Shown: positions 1-11,103 of the stretch, piece by piece | Layout of the letters: every line of letters begins with the position of its first letter | How positions within the stretch are numbered: position 1 is the first letter of the stretch | Origin: Terebella lapidaria | Taxonomy: Eukaryota; Annelida; Polychaeta; Terebellida; Terebellidae | Length of the DNA stretch: 64,000 nucleotides | Reading direction: 5' to 3' | NCBI GenBank assembly: GCA_949152475.1 | Contig: OX424561.1 | Coordinates: forward strand, 43,862,802 to 43,926,801 | The notes under the pieces: model-generated | Seen by the model: only the letters and a program-made list of their open reading frames with translations | Told to the model about the DNA's origin: nothing | The model's database searches: none | Made by a program: the position numbers and the translations under genes

Positions 1-279
1 AAGTTAATATGACAAAATATGCGATTCTGATGGCCAAATTTCAGCCATTTCGGGCATCGTATCCTCATCGGCGAAGGCGTCGGTGCAAAGTGACTTAGGC
101 ACCACACGGCAATAAAAACCCTGCAGTTTACCGCCAAACGTTACATGATGTGTTGGGTCAGGCCATGTCTACGTTGACGTTCTATTGCACAAAATTTGAA
201 GATACTGTATTGGTTGGTCCTGATAGAATCGTGCCGTTCCAGTGCAAGACATTGAAACGACATTGCAAGACACTGTTTT
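1..279. other. Unassigned flank
   Basis: I see no recognisable gene, repeat unit or RNA here. Short reading frames on the minus strand run into the minisatellite to the right and are best explained by that repeat. Confidence 0.5.
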
Positions 280-672
280 AACGCTTCCACGTGTGAAATT
301 GGTAGCTTTGAAACTTTCTATGTGTGAACGTAGAAACCTAAATCGTTCTACGTGCGAACGTGGAAAGGTATAAATGCTTCCACGTGTGAACGTGGTAGCT
401 TTGAAACTGTCTACGTGTGAACGTGGAAACCTACATCTTTTTACGTTCAAACGTGATAGGTTTTAAAGTTTTCTACGTGCGAACGTGAAAGCATATATTG
501 TTTCCACGTGTGAACGTGGTAGCTTTGGACTTTATACGTGTGAACGTGGAAGCCTAAAACCTTTCTATGTACGAACGTGATAAGTTTTAAAGTTACCACG
601 TGCGAACGTGATAGCGCTAAATGCTTCCACGTGCGAACGTGGTAGCTTTGAACTTTCTACGTTCGAACGTGC
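280..672. repeat. Minisatellite of ~31-bp units with a palindromic core
   Basis: About 13 units spaced roughly 31 bp apart share a core of the form ACGTGYGAACGT, nearly identical on both strands (an ideal dyad would be CACGTTCGAACGTG). Examples lie near 290, 350, 379, 410, 473, 505, 595, 625 and 656. The spacers alternate between types (TAGCTTTGAAAC-like and AAACCTAAA-like), so the true period may be about 62 bp. The array runs up to the LINE fragment at its right. Minus-strand reading frames across it are translations of the repeat, not genes. Confidence 0.85.
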
Positions 673-684
673 AAGGTTTTTACT

Positions 685-1271
685 AGAAAAAAACCCACAA
701 ATTTTTTCCCCGCACATGTCACCTATGGGCTTCCATAAATAGTTGCCACGGAGTGTCAGTTCATTCATAATTTTGTACATTGTAGTCAGAAGATAGTAAT
801 CACGACGTGTTTTCAGTGTAGGCCAACCCAATTCTGATAGAAGAGCAGTATTACTCACAGAATTATAGGCACCTGTACAAGATATGGCAGCAGATCTTTG
901 ACATTTTTTTCCAATATATTGTACAAATCACTAGTACAGTTGTTATACAGCAAACAGCCATATTCCAGGATTGACCTAATGTATGTTTTGTAAATGTTTT
1001 CTTTGCACTTCCTTGGTGAATTATTAGCCATACATTTTAGCATGTTTATCATGGGTCCTGCTTTCACAACCCTATCGTGAATATGACTTGCCCAGGACAT
1101 ATCCTCACATGAAATGACACCGAGATGGCAATGCTTTGTTACTCGCTCTATAGTTGTATTATCGAAGAGAACATCTCCGTAGTGCATTCGATTTCGTTTC
1201 TTGGACATGTAACAAAATCCATGCAACTGCCACGCTAAACCGTTCGTTAGGAATGACCACGTGACCTTCAA
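685..1271 (-). mobile_element. LINE 3' fragment (reverse transcriptase C-terminal region)
   Basis: The minus strand encodes the part of a non-LTR retrotransposon ORF2 that follows the RT palm. Seen in order: HLGVISCEDMSWASHIHDRV, then NIYKTYIRSILEYGCLLYNN, then SNTALLSELGWPTLKTRRDY and LLTTMYKIMNELT. The HLGV, YKTYIRxILEYG and LLSELGWxTLxxRR signatures are typical of CR1/L2/Jockey-type LINEs. The reading frame shifts once, at a run of seven T (plus strand 904-910): the stretch reading CQRSAAISCTGAYNSVSNTA continues in another frame from the HLGV part. The fragment lacks the endonuclease and the catalytic RT motifs, so it is dead. It is bounded by the minisatellite on one side and the LTR of the gypsy element on the other. 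The family within the LINE clade is not resolved. Confidence 0.8.
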
Positions 1272-1284
1272 AGTCTACTGACGA

Positions 1285-1425
1285 AGACACCGTTCGCGGA
1301 AGAACCATTCGCGGAAGAACCGTTCGCGGAGGCACCACCAGCGGAAGCACCGTTCGCGGAGGTACCGTTCGCGGAAGCACGTTCGCGGAAGAGGAGCCTT
1401 CGCGGAAGAACCGTTCGCGGACGCA
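1285..1425 (+). repeat. GTTCGCGGAAG short tandem repeat in the LTR
   Basis: About ten units of 15-16 bp, each with a GTTCGCGGA core followed by AG or GC and an ACC-like spacer. The same core recurs many times inside gag (2165-3320), so LTR and gag of this element share one minisatellite motif. Confidence 0.8.
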
Positions 1426-1495
1426 GTCTTCACCACGTGGAGATGAGTAGGGAAGAGACGTTCGCGGACGAAGATGCGTGCGCAGCCACCCTGGC

Positions 1496-1503
1496 TATAT
1501 AAG
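1496..1503 (+). promoter_or_regulatory. TATA box of the gypsy LTR
   Basis: TATATAAG in a GC-rich setting, inside the LTR and upstream of the primer site, where an RNA polymerase II promoter is expected. The start of transcription would lie about 25-30 bp downstream, near 1525-1535. Confidence 0.6.
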
Positions 1504-2046
1504 GGGGAGCGGACGGCCGCTCTGAGAGCACTGCAACAGTGACATCGACCGTGGGGAGATCGTCATGGCCACAGCCAAGGGACTCGACGACCTCCGTGCG
1601 GACGACTCCTTCTTCAGGGCCTTTGATTTGACGTGACTTACGACTAACTACCTGGAGAAACCATTCGACTAACGGGACGGGAAACTTCAACGGGAAGGGA
1701 CAGAGAGAAGCCTCGGTGAAGAACTCTTTTTAGTTGTGCCCTCGTGCACTAGTTATTTTTAAACGTGATCATACAGTGCTCCATGTTTGAACTTCATATC
1801 TGTACGTCACGTTGGTGACCGACAATTCATTGATGATGAGATGTTGATAAATCTTCATTTATTCACGTCTGAGTTGATTCTTGCCTGAAGTAAGCCGGTG
1901 AGCTACTGAGTGATGATAAGCACCATTTAGTGACGGCTCTCGAATCACAACGCGCGGGAGTTACAAAAGTCTATACGATCAAGAAGCAGGGTTTTTGGGA
2001 AGACAAAAACACACACAACCAGAGATACCCACTATACGTCACAACT

Positions 2047-2064
2047 TGGTGCCGTGACCAGGAT
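2047..2064 (+). promoter_or_regulatory. Primer-binding site, tRNA-His
   Basis: TGGTGCCGTGACCAGGAT is complementary over 18 bases to the 3' end of invertebrate tRNA-His including CCA, as I recall that tRNA (acceptor strand ending GTCACGGCACCA). The same 18 bases occur in the second LTR element at 62492-62509. Confidence 0.8.
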
Positions 2065-2159
2065 CCCCGAGGGTTTACTGCCAGGGAACGAACCTCAGCA
2101 TCACTCATGTCCGGCGGAAACGACGAAACTACCCCAGGGAAGACAGGAGGTGAAGAGAA

Positions 2160-4405
2160 AGACTCTTCGCGGACGGCCTCACTCGCGGACGAGGACGACA
2201 GCTGTTCGCGGAAGCCGACCTTGGCGGAAGAGGACGACAACCGTTCGCGGAAGACGACCTTAGCGGAAGAGGACGACGACCGTTTGCGGAAGTAGACGTT
2301 CGCGGAAAACGACCGTTCGCGGAAGAGCAGCTTCACAGCAAGGGGTGGACGTGGCGTTTCGTCAAATGAGGAGCAACCAGGGAGGTCGAGATCTTCCATG
2401 GGCCAGTCGACGAGTCAGCAGAGAGCGCGGAGCCAGACACCCGACAACCGTTTTCCTTTTAGGTCCAGCGGACACGACTCTGGGTGGCAGCATGAGCGTG
2501 ACAGAGAGAGGTCGACCTACCTTGAGAACGTTAGGAGGGGCCCCGAGGAACGACGAGTGCTGGGAGAGGAGAACGTCAACCTGGACAAGGAGGACGGCGA
2601 AATCTGGGCGAGGAGGGATCGGCTACAGCTACCAGAACAGAGTCCGAGTGTGGCACCCCCGGAGAATGCAGCACTGAGGCGGCTTTGGGACCAGTCCCAG
2701 CAGCAGTCTGGTGCAACAGGGCAGCGGTCCAGTACGACGAATCGACAGTCGGGAGTGACAGGAGGACGGGTTACTTGGGCTCCAACCCAAGAGAGCAGCT
2801 CGAGAGGGAGTGGACTCTTCGCGGAAGAGAACGTTCGTGGACGAGAGACACTCTTCGGTGGCAGGGACGCTTGCAGCCGGGGATTCTTCGTGGATGAACG
2901 TGCTCGCGGGCGAAGGGGAGTCTTTGGTGATGAGGACGCTTGTGACTGGAGAGGGCCCTTCACGGACGACCACGTTCGCGGACGAGGACGACTCATGGAC
3001 GAGGGTGTTCGCAGAAGAGAGGAGTCTTCACCCAGACGGTGGCTCGACGGAAGGAGTGATCCAGGCGACCAATCTTCCTTTCCAGTTTTTCAGAGTAGAC
3101 AGGGAAGACCATTCGAGGATGGGGCCATTCGCGGAAGACCAGAGGAAGACAACGTTCGCGGACGTACGTCTTTTGTGGAAGAACGTCTCCGAGGCATCTT
3201 AGCGGACGAGTCAGTTCGTGGAAGACTCGCGGAAGAAGGCGTTCGCGGAAGGGGCCTATTCGTGGAAGAACTTCTTCGGGAGCTGTTCGCGGAAGAGTCC
3301 ATTCGCGGAAGGTTCGACAGCAGCCGACAGCAGCCATGGTTACCCAGGACGGGGGAAGCGACCACCGAGGCGGGGGCCGCTGCTGCACCGACGAAGCCCT
3401 AGGCCCAGACGGAGGCAGGAGGACTCGTCGTCCGAGGACAGTTCAGCCTGGAACCAGGGCAGTAGAAGGAACCGGAAGATGCTGACACCTGACAAGTTCG
3501 ATGGGACATCCATAGAGTGGCCGTTGTACCGGGCCCACTTTGACGTCATCGCAGAGGTCAACGGATGGAGCAAGCGGGAACAGGGCATCTATTTAGCCGG
3601 GAGCTTGATGGGAGAGGTGCGATGAATGTTGACGAGCCTGAGCCCTGCAGACCGGAGGGACATTGACGTTCTGACCAACAAGCTGACCCTACGATTCGAC
3701 CCTGACTGTCAGGAGGAGTCCTATAAGGCGACCTTGGGGCAGAGAACCCGCAGGAAGGCAGAGACACCACAGCAGTACGGCTATGAACTGCAACGACTGG
3801 CCGGCCGTGGTTACCCGGATCTGAACTCCGCAGCTCAGGAGGCTATCGCCTTAGACCACTTCTGGAAGGGCCATCCAGATGGGGACATGAAGGTGATGGC
3901 GCTCATGAAAAAGATGAAGACCATGGAGGAAGCCATAGCGTTCATAACCCAGTCCGAATGTGTCGAGCCCAAGCCTGGGAAGCCGGTGATGTCCATTGAG
4001 TCAGAGGACTCCGAGCCAGCACTAGGACGGGTCCTGCAGTTACTGAAGAACCAGCCGGAGGGCGGAGCTACCACCAGTGGGCAGCAGAGCAACCAGCCGA
4101 ACGTAGCGGGTCTACCCAGACTTCCTACTTCAAGGGGCTCTTTGAGGGCCAGGACAGGAAGCTGGATCGACTGATTGAGCTGTGCGAGCAGGTGCTGTCC
4201 ATCAAGCCAAGGGCCGCCACCGCTGAGAACAAGGGACCAAGCGCTAGGCCAGGGCCAGATGACTGCTGGTACTGTGGAAAACCGGGTCATCGGAAGTACC
4301 AGTGTCCAGACCGGCCACCACCTCAGACCAAGGAGGATCGCTTGAGTCGACTAATCGAGGAGATTCGTGAGGACAACGGTTCAGACGAGGAGTCGAAAAA
4401 CCAGT
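2160..4405 (+). pseudogene. gag region of the gypsy element
   Basis: The first half (about 2165-3320) is low-complexity and arginine/glutamate-rich, built from repeated GTTCGCGGA-like DNA that reads as VRGR/IRGR and FAEE-type peptides. A capsid-like part follows: LTPDKFDGTSIEWPLYRAHF near 3480 and a stretch ending before 3960 with ETPQQYGYELQRLAGRGYPD, the usual Gag pattern with W, PQxY and L-rich helices. A CCHC zinc knuckle at 4264-4305 (CWYCGKPGHRKYQC) is the nucleocapsid. Gag would form the particle and package the element RNA. The region is broken, as in the element entry. Confidence 0.8.
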
Positions 4406-5159
4406 AGGTCTCATACCCGCCCCCAACCGTATGGGCCAGTGGCAGGTGTGTGCACGGCTTCACAGGCGAGAAGTACGACGAAGACGTGAAGAACACATTG
4501 CCAGGGGGGAAGCTTTTGTTTCAAAGATTTTGAATAGGCTTTTCAGGTGTGCATCCGAAGTGACTGGATGGGCACAAGAGGAGCTCGAGGATCGAATTCT
4601 CGACTATTTGGAGGGCAAGCCTGTCAACACAGACGGGAGTGCCAGTGTACAGCAAACTGATGGAGCCATGGAGCGTCTAATGACCCGCGGAGACGTCTAC
4701 GAAATGCAGACCGATGGAGCCGTGGAGCGTCTGAGGACCCGCGGAGACATAAACGAGGTTTCTGCTAGCAGCAAGGAAGACCAGCGAGTCACAACCTTGA
4801 GGCTAGAGGCTGCGAAACAGCAGGGACCCCCCCCCCCCCTCCTTCAACTGAACCACAAGCGGCCGTGAAAGAGGAGACAGAGGGCCGGGTGAGCAGAATG
4901 ACCAAGGGGCCAGCGCAGCAGCTATTGCTGGTGGACGACTCATTACTTATCCGGAGCGGCGGTTCCGAGGGGAGAGCATCCATTAAGACTGACAGAGAGG
5001 ACCAGGGTGGTGCATCACTGTGGGTGGACGACTCAGTACTTATCCAGGACGGCGTCCCTGAGGAGAGTGGCAGCTCTCTTAAGACAGAAATGGCCAGGTG
5101 GTGTCGTTGTCAGCCGGTTCTCGAGGCACATTGGCGTGGTATGCGGCGTGCCACGTTAT

Positions 5160-5470
5160 GGGGAAGGTGACTCCTATGCTGGTGGACACGGGTGCCTCCT
5201 CCACCGTTCTGGACGAGTGTCTCTTCGACCAACTGGATGACGAACATAAGGCGACGATAAGGCAGGCGAGAATAAGGTTACGGGCAGCAACCGGAGACTA
5301 CTTACAGGTTCGAGGTGAAATGACAGCACAACTACTACTGGGCACACGACTCGTGTCGGCAGACGTACTGGTTGCCAAGCTGGGAATCCCGGGTGTGCTG
5401 GGGCTTGATGTACTTCAACAGATTGGGGGACAACTGGATCTGAGTAAGGGCGAGTGGCATGTAGGCGACA
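5160..5470 (+). pseudogene. Aspartic protease domain of the gypsy element
   Basis: The retropepsin active-site motif is visible as MLVDTGASSTVLDE, with DTGAS at 5185-5199. Downstream the flap and the hydrophobic LGLDVL-type second motif (GIPGVLGLDVLQQ) fit a retropepsin that cuts Gag and Gag-Pol. Two short imperfect duplications lie just before it (around 4653-4759, and near 4931 and 5034). Confidence 0.8.
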
Positions 5471-6119
5471 CTACCGTAGTGATGAGCTCGGGCCACGAGG
5501 ATGCCGTCTACACACTGGTGATGGAGGAGACGGTCGTCTTGCCACCCTTTTCGGAAATTAATATTGGACCTCAAACTGACGGGAAGTGAGGGAGGAGTTC
5601 CGAAGGCCGGCCTCGTGCAGTCCGCAAGAGAGCCGATGGAGGACGACCCCCTCGTAGTGGGACGAGCCCTTGTACGACCCCGAGGACGCCTGGTACCGGT
5701 GGTACTTTTGAATGCCGGTGCTGGAGTCCGCACTGTGCTGATGGGGACCATCCTAGCTGAGCTTCACGGGATAGAGGCCGTGATCGACCTAGGATTTCGT
5801 CCCGATGGCGGGAAGTCAACCCAGAACGAGCCTGAGAGAGAGCAGTGGTACCGGGAGGAGCATGGGAGGGAGCATGAGCCCCTTACACCAAACTCCACCA
5901 AGTGGCGGAACCGGAAGCCTGAGCAGCACGCCATGCACGCCGAACTGTCGACAAAGACACCAGAGTGCCCGGAGCATCTACAACCGCTCCTGGAGGGAAT
6001 GCATCCGGACTTGACGGAGAGGGAGGTGGAGGTCGTCAGCGATCTCCTTCGATGCCACCAGTAGGTCTTCATGGGACCAGACGGGAGATTGGGCCGGACG
6101 TCCCTGGCAAAACACGTCA

Positions 6120-6790
6120 TCGACACGGGAGATCACCCCCCGATCAAGCAGCCTCTACGGAGAGCCCCGTACTACCAGCAGGAGCTGATCGAGGACGAGG
6201 TCGACGAGATGTTGAAAGCCAACGTTGTGGAGCCCAGTGACAGTCCATGGTCGTCCCCCATCGTACTGGTGAAGAAGAAGGATGGTGCGCTGAGATTTTG
6301 TGTCAACTACCGCCGTCTGAATGATGTCACCCGGAAGGACGTGTACCCTCTGCCTCGAGTCGACGAAAGTTTTGACACCTTATCAGGAGGACAATATTTT
6401 TCGACGCTAGACTTGGCTAGTGGTTACTGTCAGGTCGAGATGAATGACAGGGACAAGGAGAAGACGGTGTTTACCACCCGCAGTGGACTCTACCAGTTCA
6501 AGGTGATGCCATTTGGATTAGTGGCGGCCCCGGCTATGTTCGAACGTCTAATGGAACTGGCGCTGAGAGCACTCCAATGGAAGAGATGTCTAATTTATTT
6601 AGACGATGTCATCTGCCTGGGGAAGACCTTCCCAGAAGCCGTGGACAACCTCCAGGACGTGTTCCAGAGACTGCAAGCCGCCGGACTGAAGCTGAAACCC
6701 GCCAAGTGTGAGTTGTTTCGACAACAGGTCCACTTCCTGGGCCATGTCGTGTCCGATCGAGGCATCCAGTGCGACTGGCGAAGTCGAAGC
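6120..6790 (+). pseudogene. Reverse transcriptase domain of the gypsy element
   Basis: Canonical RT motifs appear in order: SPWSSPIVLVKKKDG, RFCVNYRRLN, FSTLDLASGYCQVEM, MPFGLVAAPAMFERLM, and the catalytic YLDD at 6596-6607, followed by GLKLKPAKCELF and VHFLGHVVS. The enzyme copies element RNA into DNA from the tRNA primer. The motif set is diagnostic of Ty3/gypsy. Confidence 0.92.
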
Positions 6791-6959
6791 TGTCAAGAAA
6801 ATGGTGCCGCCTACCACCTTGACGGAACTAAGGAGCTTCCTTGGGTTTGTGGGGTATTACCTCAGGTTCATCCCTGACTTTGCCACTCGAGTCCATTACC
6901 ATTGGAGCGAGGCTCACCAGCAGGCATTCGAGGCGTTGCGTCAACCCCTGACCGAGCAC

Positions 6960-7350
6960 CCCCTGCTGGTGTACCCCGACATGAACCTTGAATTTATCCT
7001 GGATACTGATGCTAGCGGCCACGGAGTGGGAGGAGTCTTATCCCAGGTGCAGGACGGACGAGAGCGGGTGATCGCCTATGCTTCTAGAGCCTTGAGGGAT
7101 ACCCAGCGGAACTACTGCACCACCAAGCGGGAGCTCCTGGCCGTCATCAGTATGATACACCATTTCAGACATTTCTTGTGGGGGAGAGCGTTCCTGCTGC
7201 GGACTGACCACGCCTCTCTCAAGTGGCTGCTGAACTTTCGGGATGCGGAGGGAATGATCGCTAGATGGGCGGCTCGCATCGCCAGCTACGCCTTCAGGTG
7301 TGAGGTCCGACCGGGAGTACAACACAGGAATGCAGACGGGATGTCCAGAT
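6960..7350 (+). pseudogene. RNase H domain of the gypsy element
   Basis: FILDTDASGHGVGGVLSQ carries the first catalytic aspartate; VIAYASRALRDTQRNYCTTK with KRELLAVI supplies the glutamate, and FLLRTDHASLKWLL a further aspartate. The end of the domain reads HRNADGMSR, typical of gypsy elements. The stretch between this domain and integrase (about 7360-8030) is unusually long and contains a hydrophobic run (WVWFLLMMLFTLHGLG near 7740) of unknown meaning. Confidence 0.9.
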
Positions 7351-8129
7351 GTCGGCAGTGCCGGAGACCGGATTGTCCCGCCCCTCGCCACACCACAAGA
7401 CCCGAAGAAAAAGAGGAGGCCTGTCCAACTCAGGAGGAGTGTCCCCTACCCCTGGAGGACCTCTCTGACGAGGATCTGCTTCCGCCGATCAATGGAGAGG
7501 AGTGGAGCCCAGGAGGACCCCAAGTCAACAGCTTACGGGAGGACCCCTTGGAGCCCTGGATGGAGGACCATTACTGCGGAGATGGAGTCGGGATATTCCA
7601 GATCTGGGAGGTGCACCGCCAGGAGGACCCGAGGATGTCTACAGAGCCGACCGAGGAATCCCCGCCTGAAGGCCGGAGCCCCCCACGAACAGAGGACGGA
7701 GCCAGGAGTGTCTGCAGATCACTGCATCAGCTTTGCCCCTCTGCCTGGGTTTGGTTTCTCCTGATGATGCTCTTCACACTGCATGGTTTGGGACCGAAGG
7801 CTGTGGCCGGAGCAGCAATCGGGGCGACGGCCGACGTGTGGATGCGCTGCTGAGACCCGTGCCCCAACCCTGTGGTCCGAGATCCAGATAAACGAGTGCT
7901 GGCTGTCACGCGGGCTATGGCTACAAGAGGACGTCAGACCCCGACGGAAGGAGCTCAGGAGGTCCAGGTGTTGAATGGATATTCTCAGGAAGACCTCGTG
8001 ACCCTTCAACGAGCAGAACAAAAAGTCAGCAGATGAAGACTCTGTGGCAACAGTGGGACCAGCTGGAGCTACGTGATGGGCTTTTGTACCGGCGGTACCA
8101 AGCGGCATGCCAGAACCCACAAATCCATC

Positions 8130-8455
8130 AACTGGTCGTTCCGCAGGTCCTGAGACGTGCCGTCATGAAGGAGGTCCACACAGGCAAGCTGATGAGCCAC
8201 CAAGGAGTCACCAAGACAGTCCACCGACTAAAAGCGAGAATGTACTGGCCGGGTTTGACGAAGGACGTGAAGCGTTGGTGCCGGGAGTGCCTGAAGTGCA
8301 GTGGGAGAAAGCCGCGACTGGGGCCCAAGTACCACCCCATGGGAAATCTACCGGTGGGTGATCGGCTAGAAAGGGTGGCCATGGACATATTGGAGCCCGG
8401 GATGATCACCAATTCTGGGTACCGGTATATACTGGTCGTGGGTGATTATTTCAGG
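8130..8455 (+). pseudogene. Integrase N-terminal part of the gypsy element
   Basis: The HHCC zinc-binding domain is present: histidines at 8177-8179 and 8198-8200, cysteines at 8288-8290 and 8297-8299, with the usual RMYWPGLTKDVKRW between them. The catalytic core begins with VAMDILEP (first catalytic aspartate) and ends at ILVVGDYF, where satellite A takes over. The other catalytic residues and the C-terminal domain are absent. Confidence 0.88.
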
Positions 8456-8817
8456 GGCCGTTTCTGAGAGTTTATTTTTTGACCCCATATTAAAGCATAG
8501 GCGCTCATCGTATTTTATAATGGGCATATCGAAAATTTTAAGTTAATTTATTCAGCGAGTGTTTGTGGCTAACAGTTAGTCTAGGGACATAGTACATTGT
8601 GACATAAAATGGGGCCGTTTCTGAGAGTTTATTTTTTGACCACATGTTAAAGCATAGGCGCTCATCATATTTTATAATTAGCATATCGAAAATTTTAAGT
8701 TAATTTATTCAGCGAGTGTTTGTGGCTAACAGTTAGTCTAGGGACATATTACATTGTGACATAAAATGGGGCCGTTTCTGAGAGTTTATTTTTTGACCCC
8801 ATGTTAAAGCATAGGCG
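8455..8817 (+). repeat. Satellite A, short plus-strand block at the left edge
   Basis: A little over two 157-bp units in plus orientation, starting GGGGCCGTTTCTGAGAG directly after the truncated integrase. They share private changes (GTTTATTTTTTGACC, TCGAAAATTTT) that set them apart from most of the array. At about 8817 the array turns over to minus orientation through an imperfect palindrome (CATGTTAAAGCATA, six-base centre, TATGCTATAACATG). Confidence 0.95.
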
Positions 8818-11103
8818 CTTATGCTATAACATGGGGTTAGAAAATTAACTCTCAGAAACGGCCCCATTTTATGTCACAATGTACTATGTTCCTAGACTAA
8901 CTGTTAGCCACTAACTATTAACACTCGCTGAATAAATTAAATTAAAATTTACGATATGCCCATTATAAAATACGATGAGCGCCTAAGCTATAACATGGGG
9001 TTAAAAAATTAACTCTCAGAAACGGCCCCATTTTATGTCACAATGTACTATGTCCCTAGACTAACTATTAGCCACAAACACTCGCTGAATAAATTAACTT
9101 AAAATTTACGATATGCCCATTATAAAATACGATGAGCTCCTATGCTATAACATGGGGTTAAAAAATTAACTCTAAGAAACGGTCCCATTTTATGTCACAA
9201 TGTACTATGTCCCTAGACTAACTATTAGCCACAAACACTCGCTGAATAAATTAAGTTAAAATTTACGATATGCCCATTACAAAATACGATGAGCGCCTAT
9301 GCTATAACATGGGGTTAAAAAATTAACTCTCAGAAACGGCCCCATTTTATGTCACAATGTACTATGTCCCTAGACTAACTGTTAGCCACAAACACTCGCT
9401 GAATAAATTAACTTAAAATTTACGATATGCCCATTATAAAATACGATGAGTGCCTATGCTATAACATGGGGTTAAAAAATTAACTCTCAGAAACGGCCCC
9501 ATTTTATGTCACAATGTACTATGTCCCTAGACTAACTGTTAGCCACAAACACTCGCTGAATAAATTAACTTAAAATTTACGATATGCCCATTATAAAATA
9601 CGATGAGCGCCTATGCTATAACATGGGGTTAAAAAATTAACTCTCAGAAACGGCCCCATTTTATGTCACAATGTACTATGTCCCTAGACTAACTGTTAGC
9701 CACAAACACTCGCTGAATAAATTAACTTAAAATTTACGATATGCCCATTATAAAATACGATGAGCGCCTTTGCTATAACATGGGGTTAAAATATTAACTC
9801 TCAGAAACGGCCCCATTTTATGTCACAATGTACTATGTCCCTAGACTAACTGTTAGCCACAAACACTCGCTGAATAAATTAACTTAAAATTTACGATATG
9901 CCCATTATAAAATACGATGAGCGCCTATGCTATAACATGGGGTTAAAAAATTAACTCTCAGAAACGGCCCCATTTTATGTCACAATGTCACTATGTCCCT
10001 AGACTAACTGTTAGCCACAAACACTCGCTGAATAAATTAACTTAAAATTTACGATATGCCCATTATAAAATACGATGAGCGCCTATGCTATAACATGGGG
10101 TTAAAAAATTAACTCTCAGAAACGGCCCCATTTTATGTCACAATGTACTATGTCCCTAGACTAACTGTTAGCCACAAACACTCGCTGAATAAATTAACTT
10201 AAAATTTACGATATGCCCATTATAAAATACGATGAGCGCCTATGCTATAACATGGGGTTAAAAAAATTAACTCTCAGAAACGGCCCCATTTTATGTCACA
10301 ATGTACTATGTCCTTAGACAAACTGTTAGCCACAAACACTCGCTGAATAAATTAACTTAAAATTTACGATATGCCCATTATAAAATACGATGAGCGCCTA
10401 TGCTATAACATTGGGTTAAAAAAATAACTCTCAGAAACGGCCCCATTTTATGTCACAATGTACTATGTCCCTAGACTAACTGTTAGCCACAAACACTCGC
10501 TGAATAAATTAACTTAAAATTTACGATATGCCAATTATAAAATACGATGAGCGCCTATGCTATAACATGGGGTTAAAAAATTAACTCTCAGAAACGACCC
10601 CATTTTATGTCACAATGTATTATGTCCCTACACTAACGGTTAGCCACAAACACTCGCTGAATAAATTAACTTAAAATTTACGATATGCCCATTATAAAAT
10701 ACGATGAGCGCTTATGCTATAACATGGGGTTAAAAAATTAACTCTCAGAAACGGCCCCATTTTATGTCACAATGTACTATGTCCCTAGACTAACTGTTAG
10801 CCACAAACACTCGCTGAATAAATTAACTTAAAATTTACGATATGCCCATTATAAAATACGATGAGCGCCTATGCTATAACACGGGGTTAAAAAATTAACT
10901 CTCAGAAACGGCCCATTTTATGTCACAATGTACTATGTCCCTAGACTAACTGTTATCCACAAACACTCGCTGAATAAATTAAGTTAAAATTTACGATATG
11001 CCCATTATAAAATACGATGAGCGCCTATGCTATATGGGGTTAAGAAATTAACACTCAGAAACGGCCCCATTTTATGTCACAATGTACTATGTCCCTAGAC
11101 TAA

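Larger units (their letters stand above)
1279..2043 (+). repeat. 5' LTR of the gypsy element (left edge uncertain)
   Basis: The right edge is set by the primer-binding site, with a CACA three to four bases before it. The left edge is a guess at the first TG after the LINE fragment, just before the GTTCGCGGA repeats. The LTR holds a TATA box at 1496-1503. No partner LTR exists in the window, so neither edge can be confirmed by comparison. Confidence 0.5.
1279..8455 (+). mobile_element. Decayed Ty3/gypsy LTR retrotransposon, 3' end missing
   Basis: The parts occur in Ty3/gypsy order: LTR (about 1279-2043), primer-binding site (2047-2064), gag with a CCHC knuckle (to about 4405), aspartic protease (about 5160-5470), reverse transcriptase (about 6120-6790), RNase H (about 6960-7350) and the first part of integrase (about 8130-8455). 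RNase H before integrase separates Ty3/gypsy from Ty1/copia. The element ends inside the integrase core where satellite A begins, so the second LTR is absent and LTR divergence cannot date it. The coding region is broken in roughly half a dozen places, but the domains are still easy to recognise, which suggests moderate age. The right side of the satellite complex does not resume the integrase, so this is not a simple insertion of the array into the element. Confidence 0.9.

Noticed and set aside
169-450. Minus-strand 93-aa frame with FPRSHVE repeats
   Set aside because: It follows the ~31-bp minisatellite and has no independent support.
1971-3388. Minus-strand frames opposite the gypsy gag
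   Set aside because: They are shadows of the repetitive gag DNA; the plus strand holds the recognisable LTR, primer site and Gag order.
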